Assembly (NCBI GenBank): GCA_035651655.1
Contig: DASRFG010000033.1
Location: 26,185 to 90,184 of the forward strand
Direction: 5' to 3'
DNA length: 64,000 nucleotides
From: Terriglobales bacterium
GTDB lineage: Bacteria; Acidobacteriota; Terriglobia; Terriglobales; Acidobacteriaceae
Under the pieces are notes generated by a model that saw only the letters and a program-made list of their open reading frames with translations, was not told the origin of the DNA and ran no database searches. The translations under genes and the position numbers were made by a program. Every line of letters starts with the position of its first letter. Position 1 is the first letter of the stretch. Below, piece after piece: positions 54,761 to 63,478 of the stretch.

Positions 54761-56185
54761 TTACGCGGCCTTGGCAGGCTGCTTTTCAAACGCGGGCAAT
54801 TGTACAGTGAAAGTGGTTCCGCTGCCGATTTCGCTGGTAAAGCTGATATCTCCGCCGCTGGCCAGTAGGATTTTCTGGGCAGTCGAGAGCCCGAGTCCGG
54901 TACCAGTCTGCTTGGTCGTGAAGTAGGGAAGAAATATCTTCTTCTGCTGCTCCGGTAAGATCCCTTCGCCCGTGTCCTGTACCGACGCAATTACCATCCC
55001 GGAGCGCTCCTCGCAACGGGCCGTAAGACGGCCGCCACGGGGCATGGCCTGGATGGCATTGACAATCAGATTGGTGAAGACGCGACGCAGGTCGGCGGCA
55101 TTGGCGCGGACTGGCGGCACCGGCTTGAACTCGGTTGTCACGGTCAGCCCATTGACACCCCGCCACATCGGGCGGGTGAGGTCGAGCGCATCCTGGAGCA
55201 TCTGGCGAACGTCCACCTGGGCACTTTCGCCGCTGGCTCCGCGAACGTACTCGCGTACCCGCTTGATGATTTCTGCGCCTCGCCGGGCGGCATTTTCAAT
55301 CATGCCCACGTAGAAGCGCTGATCATCGCTTTGGTTAGGCTGTGACTGCAGCAGCGCGGCGGCCTGGGTGATGGTGTTCAGCACGTTGTTGAAGTCATGG
55401 GCGATACCAGAGGCCATCTGTCCGATGGCGGTGTGCCGCTCGGCATCGGCCACTTGCCGCTGTAACTGGGTAATCTCGGTTACATCGCGAACCACCAGGA
55501 GCGCGCCTATGGTCGCGCCTTCAGCATCGCGCATTGGATTGGCGGAAACCAGCGCGTTCATAGGGGAACCGTCCGCCCGGCTGGAAAATACTCGCGCTTC
55601 ATTCTGTACAGACTCCCCCGCCAGCGCCCGGGTGACCGCTAGGTCGGAGAGAGCCATGGGTTGCTCATCCTGCTGTAGACCCATGTGCTTGGCCAGAAAA
55701 CTTAGGTGGGCGCCGTGAATTTCCGCGCGGGTGCATGCGCAAATTTGCTCGGCGGCCCGGTTCACGTCAACCAGCCGGGAATTGCTATCGAAAATGAAGA
55801 CCGCCTCCGGCATGCTCTCCAACAGCGTATTGAGCTCCAGCAACTGCTCCCGGACGACCCGTTTCTGCCGGCGATGCGCCTCCATCAAGTAGATCAATAC
55901 AATCGCAACTATGGGAAACATCCCCAACTTGGTGAGGTTGTGCAGGTGCTCGCTGACGGGCGGGTGATTACGTACGAAAAGCGAGGCGCCAATGCACAGC
56001 GCCACCGAGAGCAAAGCGGGTCCCGCCCCGGCGTAGGCTTCCACCGCCGCCACCCCGGCGAGGAAGAGCATGGGGATATATCCCACCAATGGCTCAATGC
56101 CCCGCACTACAAAGATGGCCAGCACGCTCGCCACTGCGGCGAACACGTAGCCAAGGACGGGACGATCTTTCAGCAGCTCTCGCAT
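54761..56185 (-). CDS. PAS-domain sensor histidine kinase
   Basis: 474 residues with about four N-terminal membrane helices (about 10-105), a PAS domain (about 120-240; MPEAVFIFDSNSRLVDVNRA), a DHp region with the phospho-accepting His in MASGIAHDFNNVLN (about residue 260), and a HATPase domain (about 340-465; N box FTNLIVNAIQA, G1 VQDTGEGI, G2 GTGLGLSTAQKIL). Probably phosphorylates one of the orphan receivers in this region; no cognate gene directly adjoins it. Confidence 0.93.
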   Translation of the reverse strand: MRELLKDRPVLGYVFAAVASVLAIFVVRGIEPLVGYIPMLFLAGVAAVEAYAGAGPALLSVALCIGASLFVRNHPPVSEHLHNLTKLGMFPIVAIVLIYLMEAHRRQKRVVREQLLELNTLLESMPEAVFIFDSNSRLVDVNRAAEQICACTRAEIHGAHLSFLAKHMGLQQDEQPMALSDLAVTRALAGESVQNEARVFSSRADGSPMNALVSANPMRDAEGATIGALLVVRDVTEITQLQRQVADAERHTAIGQMASGIAHDFNNVLNTITQAAALLQSQPNQSDDQRFYVGMIENAARRGAEIIKRVREYVRGASGESAQVDVRQMLQDALDLTRPMWRGVNGLTVTTEFKPVPPVRANAADLRRVFTNLIVNAIQAMPRGGRLTARCEERSGMVIASVQDTGEGILPEQQKKIFLPYFTTKQTGTGLGLSTAQKILLASGGDISFTSEIGSGTTFTVQLPAFEKQPAKAA

Positions 56186-56238
56186 AGGGGGACTACTCAG
56201 GTTAGATGCGTCTAGCAGGCATTAGCGACGCCAGCTCC

Positions 56239-57420
56239 CTATTTACCGCCTAACAGCAGCTTGGCTATAGTCTGGAGCTGCATGTTGGAGGTCCCTTCGT
56301 AGATCTTGCCGATCTTGGCGTCGCGAAAATACTTTTCAACAGGATAGTCCTTGGTGAAGCCGTAGCCGCCGTAGATCTCGACGGCGAGGGAGGTCACCCG
56401 CTCAGCGACTTGCGAGCAGAAGAGCTTGGCCATCGCGGCTTCTTTGACGAAGTTCATGCCGACATCTTTCATGCGAGCGGCGTTGTAGACCATCAGGCGT
56501 GAGGCCTCGATTTCGGTGGCCATTTGCGCCAGTTGGAACTGAATGCCCTGATATTCGGCAATAGGCTTGCCGAACTGCTTGCGTTCTTGTGCGTACTTGG
56601 CGGCGTATTCCCAAGCGCCGCGTGCCAGGCCGCACATCTGTGCGCCAATTCCGATGCGGCCCTCGTTCAGCGTTTCGATGGCGATCTTGTAGCCCTTCCC
56701 AGCTTCGCCCAGCAGGTTGTGGCGGGGAACACGACAATCCTCGAGGATGAGCTCGCAGGTGCTGGAGGCACGAATGCCCAGCTTGTCTTCTTTCTTGCCG
56801 ACCGTGAAACCGGGGAAGTCCTTCTCCACCAAAAACGCGGTGATGCCACGATATCCGGCGCTCGGATCTATGGTGGCGAACAGAACGAAGAGACCGGCTT
56901 CCTTGGCATTGGTGATCCACAGCTTGCGGCCATTGAGCACATAGTCGCCGCCGCGTTGCTCGGCCCGGGTTTGCAAGGCAAACGCGTCGGAGCCGGAGGC
57001 CGCTTCACTTAAGGCATAGGCGCCAACCATCTCGCTGGCCATACGCGGTAGATAACGCTTCTTCTGCTCTTCAGATCCCCAGCGCAGCAAGGCGTTATTC
57101 ACCAGCGTGTTCTGCACATCTACCACGACTCCCGCGGAAGCATCCACGCGGGAGAATTCTTCGACGGCTAGAATGGCTTCGAAGAAAGTGCCGGCTCCGC
57201 CGCCGTATGGTTCGGGGATTTCAATGCCCATGAGCCCCAGTTGGAAGAATTGGCGGACCAGGTCTTTATCGAAGACGCCCTTTTCGTCCATTTCCCGCAC
57301 CAGCGGACGGATCTTCTCCTCCGCAAATTGGCGGACGTTGTCCCGAAATAGGACTTCATCCTCACTCAGGGCAACTAAGGGAGGCGCAACATCGGGTCTT
57401 TGTAACGTGCTCTCAGGCAT
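56239..57420 (-). CDS. Acyl-CoA dehydrogenase
   Basis: FAD-dependent alpha,beta-dehydrogenation of acyl-CoA, short/branched-chain type by similarity of its C-terminal motif IYGGYGFTKDYPVEKYFRDA. Catalytic Glu is in IYEGTSNMQL (about residue 375); FAD-binding residues include YALSEAASGSDAFAL and LWITNAKEAG. 393 residues, normal. ATG at 57420. Isolated from other beta-oxidation genes here. Confidence 0.93.
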   Translation of the reverse strand: MPESTLQRPDVAPPLVALSEDEVLFRDNVRQFAEEKIRPLVREMDEKGVFDKDLVRQFFQLGLMGIEIPEPYGGGAGTFFEAILAVEEFSRVDASAGVVVDVQNTLVNNALLRWGSEEQKKRYLPRMASEMVGAYALSEAASGSDAFALQTRAEQRGGDYVLNGRKLWITNAKEAGLFVLFATIDPSAGYRGITAFLVEKDFPGFTVGKKEDKLGIRASSTCELILEDCRVPRHNLLGEAGKGYKIAIETLNEGRIGIGAQMCGLARGAWEYAAKYAQERKQFGKPIAEYQGIQFQLAQMATEIEASRLMVYNAARMKDVGMNFVKEAAMAKLFCSQVAERVTSLAVEIYGGYGFTKDYPVEKYFRDAKIGKIYEGTSNMQLQTIAKLLLGGK

Positions 57421-57539
57421 ACGGATTCCTTGGATGCAGGTTCAGAACCCTGAATTCTAGCACTCGCTGCAGAAGCAGTTTTGAGGAGCGCTAGAGTCCC
57501 TCGGAGTGGGTGCCGATAGCGTCCCCAGGGTGTCCTGTC

Positions 57540-58634
57540 ATGAAGCTGCGACTTGTCACAATAGGCTTGTTGATTGCAATCGTAGGTTGCGGATCGAAAT
57601 CCGCGAATTCACCTCTGTTAAGCTCTCTGCCTCGTTCATACAATGGGACAGCTTCAGTGGGTGATTTTCTCATCATAACGCTGGATCCGGCGGCCCTGAC
57701 GCTGACCTATAAGAACCTTTCGAATGGGGATGGCGCGACAATTCCCTATACCGTCAATCCGGACGGCACCTACAAGCTCGATGATCCTACTGGGAACCTG
57801 TTGGCGGCCTATGAAGTGCCGGACTTCGCCCTGCTGGTACAGGCTGCCAAAACCGGGCCCAAGCACAATGCACTTGCTTTGGTGACCGCAGTCAACAGCA
57901 GCAAAATATCCCTGAGCACCTGGGCGAGCCACAAGTTCAACTATATGCAATTTCGTACCGCCTCAGGAGGACTGGAGGTCGGCTCCGTCAATGTCGATAA
58001 TCAGGGCAACATAAGCGTCAGTTCCTACTGGCCCTACGGCGCGCTCGGTCCAGACCCGCCTTTTCACCAGGGAACCTTTCCAGCCAGCGGCATCCAATCC
58101 GATCCTTCAGGAACGTTCCTGATCTCGAGCGACAACGGAAGCCAAGACTATATTTTCGGAACTCCGAGCGGAGTCTTCGCTGTGGACACTCCCAATGGCG
58201 CCATTCTTGGTCTGAAGAAGGACGTCAGCAAGGATTTCGACCCTGCGTGGGCGGGAACTTATGAAGCCATCTACTATCAGAAAAAAGATGCCAACACGGG
58301 GATGAATAATGTGGAAACCGGCACTGCCAGTCTGGGAAATGCAACCATGATCGTGGGCACGAAGGGGAATATTACGGTGAACGACCCTCAGGGGAAAACT
58401 CTGCTGCAGGCTACACTGACTCCGATTGCCGATAGTTCATATTTATACGGTCCCGGCAAACTCCAAGATCCATGCCATGGACTGTTCACGTTCAGAGTTT
58501 TAACGGCGGACTCTCAACAGGAGGTTTTTGTCACCTTCATGGAACGCTCTATCCTCTTCTCCTCCTTTCATGCGACCCTGCCCTGGGATTCGGGGAACTC
58601 GTATGACTACCTCTACGGGGTGGGAATCAAATAG
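57540..58634 (+). CDS. Exported lipoprotein of unknown function
   Basis: 364 residues from the ATG at 57540; the frame opens at 57510. Signal helix (LVTIGLLIAIVGCGSKS) ends in a lipobox-like IVGC, so attachment through Cys is expected. The remainder is beta-rich with YNGTASVGDFLIITLDPAA and a repeated GTxxVGTKGNITVND pattern. No family recognised. Divergent from the acyl-CoA dehydrogenase gene. Confidence 0.65.
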   Translation: MKLRLVTIGLLIAIVGCGSKSANSPLLSSLPRSYNGTASVGDFLIITLDPAALTLTYKNLSNGDGATIPYTVNPDGTYKLDDPTGNLLAAYEVPDFALLVQAAKTGPKHNALALVTAVNSSKISLSTWASHKFNYMQFRTASGGLEVGSVNVDNQGNISVSSYWPYGALGPDPPFHQGTFPASGIQSDPSGTFLISSDNGSQDYIFGTPSGVFAVDTPNGAILGLKKDVSKDFDPAWAGTYEAIYYQKKDANTGMNNVETGTASLGNATMIVGTKGNITVNDPQGKTLLQATLTPIADSSYLYGPGKLQDPCHGLFTFRVLTADSQQEVFVTFMERSILFSSFHATLPWDSGNSYDYLYGVGIK

Positions 58635-58749
58635 CCACCCCATGCGATAGGCCAAACAGAAATAGACAAAAAATTCTCCGTCCCATTTAGGATGTTGCGG
58701 CGCCGGTACCGGCTTTTCCAGAAGGCGCTTCGCGAAAGGGACGGCCACG

Positions 58750-59478
58750 ATGACTTCACCGCTATTTGGCGAGTTCATGGGCACCATGATTCTGATTCTG
58801 CTTGGTAATGGTGTGGTAGCGAATGTGTTGCTGAAACGGACGAAGGCCGAGGGCGCGGGTTGGATGGTAATCACTGGCGGGTGGGCATTTGCGGTGATGG
58901 CGGGGGTTTTCACCGCGGTGGCCTGTGGCAGCCGGGACGCCTACCTCAATCCTGCGATCACGCTGAGCGCGGCCATCATTTCCGGAGGTTTCGCGAAAGT
59001 CCTGCCTTATGCCGCGGCCGAATTGCTTGGAGCTTTTGCGGACGCCACTTTGGTATGGGTGTACTACTTGCCGCATTGGCGAGAAACACCGGAACCGGGA
59101 TTGAAACTTGCCTGCTTTTGCACCGCCCCTGCCATTCGCGATCCGGTCTCGAACGTGGTTAGCGAGATCATCGGGACGTTTGTGCTGGTCTTTGTGGTAG
59201 CAGCGATTTTTTCCAAGGCTGTCACTTCGATCTCGCCGGTGGGAAGTCTGGGGCCTTACCTGGTAGGGAGCCTGGTGTGGGGGATCGGGCTTTCCCTGGG
59301 CGGAACCACAGGTTATGCAATCAACCCCGCCCGCGATCTCGGCCCCCGCATCGCGCACGCATTGTGGCCTATTGCCAGGAAGGGAAGCTCCGAGTGGAAC
59401 TACGCTGCCATACCAGTGATCGGTCCACTGTTGGGTGGGGTACTAGCAGGAATATTGATTCGTTACTTGAAATTTTAG
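58750..59478 (+). CDS. glpF: Aquaglyceroporin (glycerol facilitator)
   Basis: Six-helix MIP channel, 242 residues, with two half-helix NPA boxes (AYLNPAITLS near residue 68 and YAINPARDLGPR near 195). Asp after the second NPAR and the LGPR motif are characteristic of the glycerol-conducting subgroup. Opens with the family's FGEFMGTMILILLGNG. No glpK or glpD nearby, so the physiological solute is not settled. Confidence 0.9.
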   Translation: MTSPLFGEFMGTMILILLGNGVVANVLLKRTKAEGAGWMVITGGWAFAVMAGVFTAVACGSRDAYLNPAITLSAAIISGGFAKVLPYAAAELLGAFADATLVWVYYLPHWRETPEPGLKLACFCTAPAIRDPVSNVVSEIIGTFVLVFVVAAIFSKAVTSISPVGSLGPYLVGSLVWGIGLSLGGTTGYAINPARDLGPRIAHALWPIARKGSSEWNYAAIPVIGPLLGGVLAGILIRYLKF

Positions 59479-59490
59479 GGCGAGAGGCAG

Positions 59491-60399
59491 CTACTTCGCA
59501 GGTTTTCGGCGGTAGACAAGCTTCAGGCCGTCGCTCTGAAGAATGCGCTGGATCTGGTTGCGAGCGTGGATTGACCACGGGCCCGAACTATCGAGGCGCA
59601 CGTACGACCGCCAGTGCTTGAGCGCCTTGCGCGGTTCTTTCATCTTTTCGTAGGCGAGCGCTAGATTGTAATGGGCGTCGGCGTATGTGGGCGCGAGCAT
59701 CAGCGCTGTGCGATAAGTCTCAATGGCTTCCGGCACGCGGCCGGTTTCATCCAGAACATTGCCCAGGTCAAAGTGCGCCAAAGCGTAGCGCGGATCCACC
59801 TGGATGGCGGCGCGATAGTGCAGCTCGGCCTTGATGTAATCCTGGCGGTTGTAATAGACAGTGCCTAGATTAATGTGGGCGGCGGCGTGTTCCGGTTCCA
59901 TGCGCAACACTTCTTCGTAAGCTACGATGGCTTCGGTTTGGGTGGAAGCTTCTTCCTCAAGAGCGATGCCGCGGGCGAAAAGTTCAGCGACATCGCGCGC
60001 CGTGGGCATGCTCCGGACATTGGTGGAGACCAGGTTATTTTCCGGCGCGAAGTCCATTACAAACTGGCCGGCGATGGGCTCCACGGTCTTGCCATCATGA
60101 CGAAATACCACGCGCGCGCCGGAGGAATATGTTCCTGCTTCCAGTAATGGGTTTTCCATCCCGGCCACCTGTTTTTGCATAGCCTGGAGGGATTCCCGAA
60201 TGACTGCAGGGCGTACCTTGCGGGCGCATAGGTCGCGCACTTTTTTGATTTGCAGGAGATCAAAAAAGGAGTAGTTTTCGGCGACAGTGACAAGGCCAGC
60301 TCTTTCCCAACCCAATAACTGGCGCGCCGTGAGGCGAAGGATGCGCAGCAGGTCCGCTCGATGGTATCGGTGCACGGCTATATTTGTAATACTACGCAT
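59491..60399 (-). CDS. MerR-type HTH protein fused to TPR repeats
   Basis: 302 residues from the ATG at 60399 (an earlier frame starts at 60429). N-terminal MerR-like winged helix (about 15-80): YHRADLLRILRLTARQLLGW, FFDLLQIKKVRDLCARKV. A middle region of about 60 residues precedes three or more TPR repeats (about 145-260): AAAHINLGTVYYNRQDYIKA, ALAHFDLGNVLDETGRVPEA, ADAHYNLALAYEKMKEPRKA. A DNA-binding regulator whose TPRs probably bind a protein partner. Convergent with glpF with an 12-base gap. Confidence 0.82.
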   Translation of the reverse strand: MRSITNIAVHRYHRADLLRILRLTARQLLGWERAGLVTVAENYSFFDLLQIKKVRDLCARKVRPAVIRESLQAMQKQVAGMENPLLEAGTYSSGARVVFRHDGKTVEPIAGQFVMDFAPENNLVSTNVRSMPTARDVAELFARGIALEEEASTQTEAIVAYEEVLRMEPEHAAAHINLGTVYYNRQDYIKAELHYRAAIQVDPRYALAHFDLGNVLDETGRVPEAIETYRTALMLAPTYADAHYNLALAYEKMKEPRKALKHWRSYVRLDSSGPWSIHARNQIQRILQSDGLKLVYRRKPAK

Positions 60400-60612
60400 A
60401 TTATGTGAAGACGCGCGGTTAATTAGCAATAGGAAACTTATCTTAATTGTGGATATTGGGAACCTGGTTGTACAAGAGTGGGATTTTGCGCCGCCGCTGC
60501 ATCAGGCTGCTAGAGCGCGTTTCCGGATTGAACGGAAGTAAGGCGCACCGCTAGGTAGAACGACCGACCGCCAATTTTTACGGGCCGTGTTTTCCACACT
60601 CGGAGGGCCAAG

Positions 60613-60786
60613 ATGGAAAAAACTGTGATGTGCTCGCTGTGTAGCACGACCGTCACTATCTCGGGCCCCGACTTGAACAGCCAAATGCCGGAAGTAAAGA
60701 TCGAGGTGCCATGTCCGGTCTGCCAAACCATGAACGGGCTCACCTGGCCGCTGGGGTGGCCCCATTCAGTCAAACTCGGCAAATAG
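60613..60786 (+). CDS. Very small zinc-ribbon protein
   Basis: 57 residues, ATG at 60613 with GGAGGG at 60602-60607, 5 bases upstream. Two C-x2-C pairs (CSLC and CPVC) about 25 residues apart form a zinc ribbon; tail ends in WPLGWPHSVKLGK. A U-tailed terminator lies about 145 bases downstream, inside the 3' end of the convergent gene. Function unknown; not a shadow frame because of the strong ribosome-binding site and the paired Cys motifs. Confidence 0.68.
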   Translation: MEKTVMCSLCSTTVTISGPDLNSQMPEVKIEVPCPVCQTMNGLTWPLGWPHSVKLGK

Positions 60787-60916
60787 CGCGACGCCGTCGA
60801 CGCGGCGCCCAACCTCCCGGCCCGAGAACACGCACCCGTGTAGGGGGCTTTCCTGTCATATAAGCACCGGATTGCAATTGCAGAAAACTGGACTACTCTC
60901 TGCGCACGGAAAGGAC

Positions 60917-61600
60917 TCAACCTTTACCACCCGCGCCGCTCTCCGGCTGAGCTCGAGCGGCGCGGTTTTTTGTGGGCGCATCATGGCGCAGTAGCCCCAG
61001 ATTCACCAAGTCGCGACGTAGGGCCGCAGCATCGGTGAATCGGATGCCATACATTCCGAGCGCACGCGCGGCCTTTACGTTGGATTCGACGTCGTCAATG
61101 TACACGGCGGATTTCGCATCAATCGCGAATCGCTCAAGTAACAGTTGGAAGATTCTCGGGTCGGGCTTCACCAGCTTCACTTCACCGGAAAGCATAATTC
61201 CCCGAAACCACTGCAACCAGTCAAAGCGTTTCACCGCCCAGGGGTAGGTTTCAGCCGACCAGTTGCTCAGCGCATATAGTGGAACACCTTCAGAGCGCAG
61301 TTCAGCCAGGAGGGAAACGCTCCCGGGGATGGTCCCGGCCAGCATCTCGTCGAAGCGATCGAACCAGGCGTCTATCAATGCAGATTTCTCGGGATGGAGC
61401 GCCTTCAGGGAACCACAAGCCTCAGCAAAGGACCGGCCGGCATCTTGCTGGAGATTCCAGGCCGGGGTGCAGACGGTTGCCAGGAAATGTTCCATGGCGC
61501 CTTCGTTGCCGTTGAAGAGCTTGCGATATAAGTATCGAGGGTTCCAATCAACCAGCACGCCGCCAAGGTCGAACACCACCACGGATGGTTCAGACTTCAT
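60917..61600 (-). CDS. HAD-superfamily hydrolase
   Basis: 227 residues. Motif I is VVVFDLGGVLVDW (nucleophile Asp11, but the usual Asp at +2 is Gly, as in the YihX-type branch), motif II LYALSNWSAE, motif III Lys in VKLVKPDPRIF, motif IV YIDDVESNV. Likely a phosphatase of sugar or nucleotide phosphates; substrate unknown. ATG at 61600. Confidence 0.88.
   Translation of the reverse strand: MKSEPSVVVFDLGGVLVDWNPRYLYRKLFNGNEGAMEHFLATVCTPAWNLQQDAGRSFAEACGSLKALHPEKSALIDAWFDRFDEMLAGTIPGSVSLLAELRSEGVPLYALSNWSAETYPWAVKRFDWLQWFRGIMLSGEVKLVKPDPRIFQLLLERFAIDAKSAVYIDDVESNVKAARALGMYGIRFTDAAALRRDLVNLGLLRHDAPTKNRAARAQPESGAGGKG
60931..60971 (+). terminator. Intrinsic terminator inside a convergent gene's 3' end
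   Basis: CCGCGCCGCT (60931-60940) pairs with AGCGGCGCGG (60956-60965), a perfect 10-pair stem, followed by TTTTTT (60966-60971). Serves the plus-strand zinc-ribbon gene. The same bases encode the last residues of the minus-strand HAD protein (its poorly conserved RAARAQPESG tail). Confidence 0.8.
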
Positions 61601-61670
61601 GATCTGAATTTATCAATTTGGCAGAGCTTTATACATGTCTGAGGTAGGCGGCTCATCCAGCGGACAACTG

Positions 61671-62150
61671 CTAAGCCCTGCGATGCGCAGCCCGGCGTCT
61701 TCCGCAGTTCTCGAGGAATTGTTCGGATTGTCGAAGGACTTCTTCGCAGATGTGCGTTAGATTTGCGCTGCGAGGCCGGCGTTTGGCGTTTGTGCTGGTG
61801 ACGCGTTCCAAGGCGTCAAGGAGAGCCTCGATCGGGTCACCCTTAGTGATCTGGGCGTAACTCATGCGAACGAGCGACGAGGGTAACTCTCCCACAAAGC
61901 CGGACAACACGATGATGGGCAGCTCAGGATGATCCCGTCGGAGCCTTTCGGCAACTTCGTCGCCACGCATGCCCGGCATTTTGTAGTCCAGAATGACGGC
62001 ATCAATGGTTTCACGGCGGGCTATCTCAAGACCAGCGGGGCCATCTTGGGCGGTGAAGACGGCGTAACCCTTGTACTCAAGGAACTGCTTGCGTACAGAC
62101 AGACCTGCAGAATTATCGTCAACACAGAGAATTACAGGCTGGCGGGACAC
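61671..62150 (-). CDS. Stand-alone receiver with K-G-D-P switch motif
   Basis: 159 residues. VILCVDDNSAGL (acid pocket), AVILDYKMPGMRG (acceptor Asp), IIVLSGFVG (Ser), AQITKGDPIEALLD (Lys, followed by GDP rather than P). A 35-residue non-conserved tail follows. Same K-G-[DE]-P variant as the receiver near 53.9 kb. No output domain or adjacent kinase. Confidence 0.87.
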   Translation of the reverse strand: MSRQPVILCVDDNSAGLSVRKQFLEYKGYAVFTAQDGPAGLEIARRETIDAVILDYKMPGMRGDEVAERLRRDHPELPIIVLSGFVGELPSSLVRMSYAQITKGDPIEALLDALERVTSTNAKRRPRSANLTHICEEVLRQSEQFLENCGRRRAAHRRA

Positions 62151-62292
62151 GACGGGGACTCCCTTAAACTCACGTTATTCCTCAAAACCATGTCAGTCAA
62201 GACGGACCTGAAAAATTCCGCTTGACCCGTTCTGGGTCAACACTTTTGACCGCCGTGGCATCAATATTGCCGACGTATGAACGGAGGTCTGG

Positions 62293-62469
62293 GTGCCTTT
62301 TACGCCGCAAGAACTAAGAGAAATCAAGGAGCGCTCCAGGAAGCTGGTATTGAAGGCGCAGGAGATCCGTTACCGGCTCGAAAGGGCCCATCTCACCGCC
62401 CGTGATTTGGCGTGTGCGCTGCGACAAAAAAAAACTAAGGTCCGCCCGCGACCAGAAACTGCGCTTTGA
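62293..62469 (+). CDS. Very small basic helical protein, tentative
   Basis: 58 residues from a GTG at 62293, five bases after GGAGG (62283-62287). Long charged helix: LREIKERSRKLVLKAQEIRY, RLERAHLTARDLACALR, ending in a basic tail. A run of nine A at 62426-62434 lies within the coding frame. No family recognised. Called on the ribosome-binding site and the clean frame; it could be spurious. Confidence 0.4.
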   Translation: MPFTPQELREIKERSRKLVLKAQEIRYRLERAHLTARDLACALRQKKTKVRPRPETAL

Positions 62470-62544
62470 GCCGGCTGTACGCGTCTGAGCAAAATCGAGC
62501 AACCTCATTAGGCTGGCGAAGTATCCAGCATGGTTGTTCGAAGC

Positions 62545-62730
62545 CTACCCGGGATCGAGGTCGGTGTTGCGCACCAGGAAAATGTGGCCGTTAGTCGAGC
62601 ACATGAAAGGTGTAAATCCGCCCACATTCCGCAGAATGCCTTCGAAGTTGACGCTAATCGCGACAGGTTTGTCGAACAAAGGCTGAATTTCCGAGCGGAA
62701 GCAGATGGGGCACGCTTGGGGGAGGACCAT
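62545..62730 (-). CDS. Small zinc-binding protein, tentative
   Basis: 61 residues: VLPQACPICFRS at the start, then AISVNFEGILRNVGG and PFMCSTNGHIFLVRNTDLD. A C-x2-C pair plus a later C-x4-G-H could bind zinc. The stretch VSVNFEG...GHIFLV is reminiscent of short conserved proteins in acidobacteria. The ATG at 62730 lacks a good ribosome-binding site. Confidence 0.5.
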   Translation of the reverse strand: MVLPQACPICFRSEIQPLFDKPVAISVNFEGILRNVGGFTPFMCSTNGHIFLVRNTDLDPG

Positions 62731-62873
62731 GAGTTTAACGCTGGAGTTAGCCGCAAAGCTTAGTACAGCTGTCCGGGAAATTCAAGCGGATTGAATGTGG
62801 TTGCTATTGCAGGGACACATGGCAGGCCGCTAACTCAACTCCGTCGCAGTGATCAGGCGGCTTCTCGACTGCG

Positions 62874-63314
62874 CTAAACCGACTCCGCTTTACTGGACAC
62901 CGCCACGTCAGCCAGTACCTCTCGAAGTACGCTGTCGATAGTCTCGACAGCTTGTTTGACTGGTTCGGTTGCCTGTGGCGCGGCCAGGTAGGTCGTACAT
63001 TCAATTGTTTGCAAAGCATTCCGAATCCGATCGTTCATTCGGGCAATGGTCTGAAATCGGCGAAGCATTTCACGCCGCCGCTCACGTATCAAGACCTGCC
63101 AGCGGAAGCTGAACACAAATGTCAAAATAGTTGCGAAGGAGGTTCCTACAATACGTAAAGGCCCGCCTCGATGTAGCCAGCCATCATAGATAAACCATTG
63201 GATTGAAATAGATGCCGCCAGTACGAACATGCAAGCTAACAACGAGAACAGAGCAATCCTGGTGGTTGACAAAATTGGAGAAACTGACATTGTTCCGTCT
63301 TCGGGCGAACGCAT
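62874..63314 (-). CDS. Two-helix membrane protein with a DHp-like segment
   Basis: 146 residues from the ATG at 63314 (AGGA 5 bases upstream). Two membrane segments (about 18-42 and 54-76) precede a cytoplasmic helical stretch, MLRRFQTIARMNDRIRNALQ then TIECTTYLA. This resembles the helix around the phospho-accepting His of HisKA_2-type kinases (usually ...H-R-[IV]-K-N-x-L-Q...), but the His is replaced (N-D-R-I-R-N-A-L-Q). There is no ATPase domain. A degenerate dimerisation module is possible (inference). Confidence 0.6.
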   Translation of the reverse strand: MRSPEDGTMSVSPILSTTRIALFSLLACMFVLAASISIQWFIYDGWLHRGGPLRIVGTSFATILTFVFSFRWQVLIRERRREMLRRFQTIARMNDRIRNALQTIECTTYLAAPQATEPVKQAVETIDSVLREVLADVAVSSKAESV

Positions 63315-63478
63315 ACGAGTCCTATGGATGAGAGAGACTATACTCGTTCTGGTCTGACACCAGGTAAGCATTTGAGCGCAGTTGATGGGAGTTCGGATGC
63401 GGGTCTCTGTGGATGACGCGGCGTTTCCGTGCACTGGGTCAACCACCAGTTGACGCCACTCCCTTGAGCCATTGAAGC

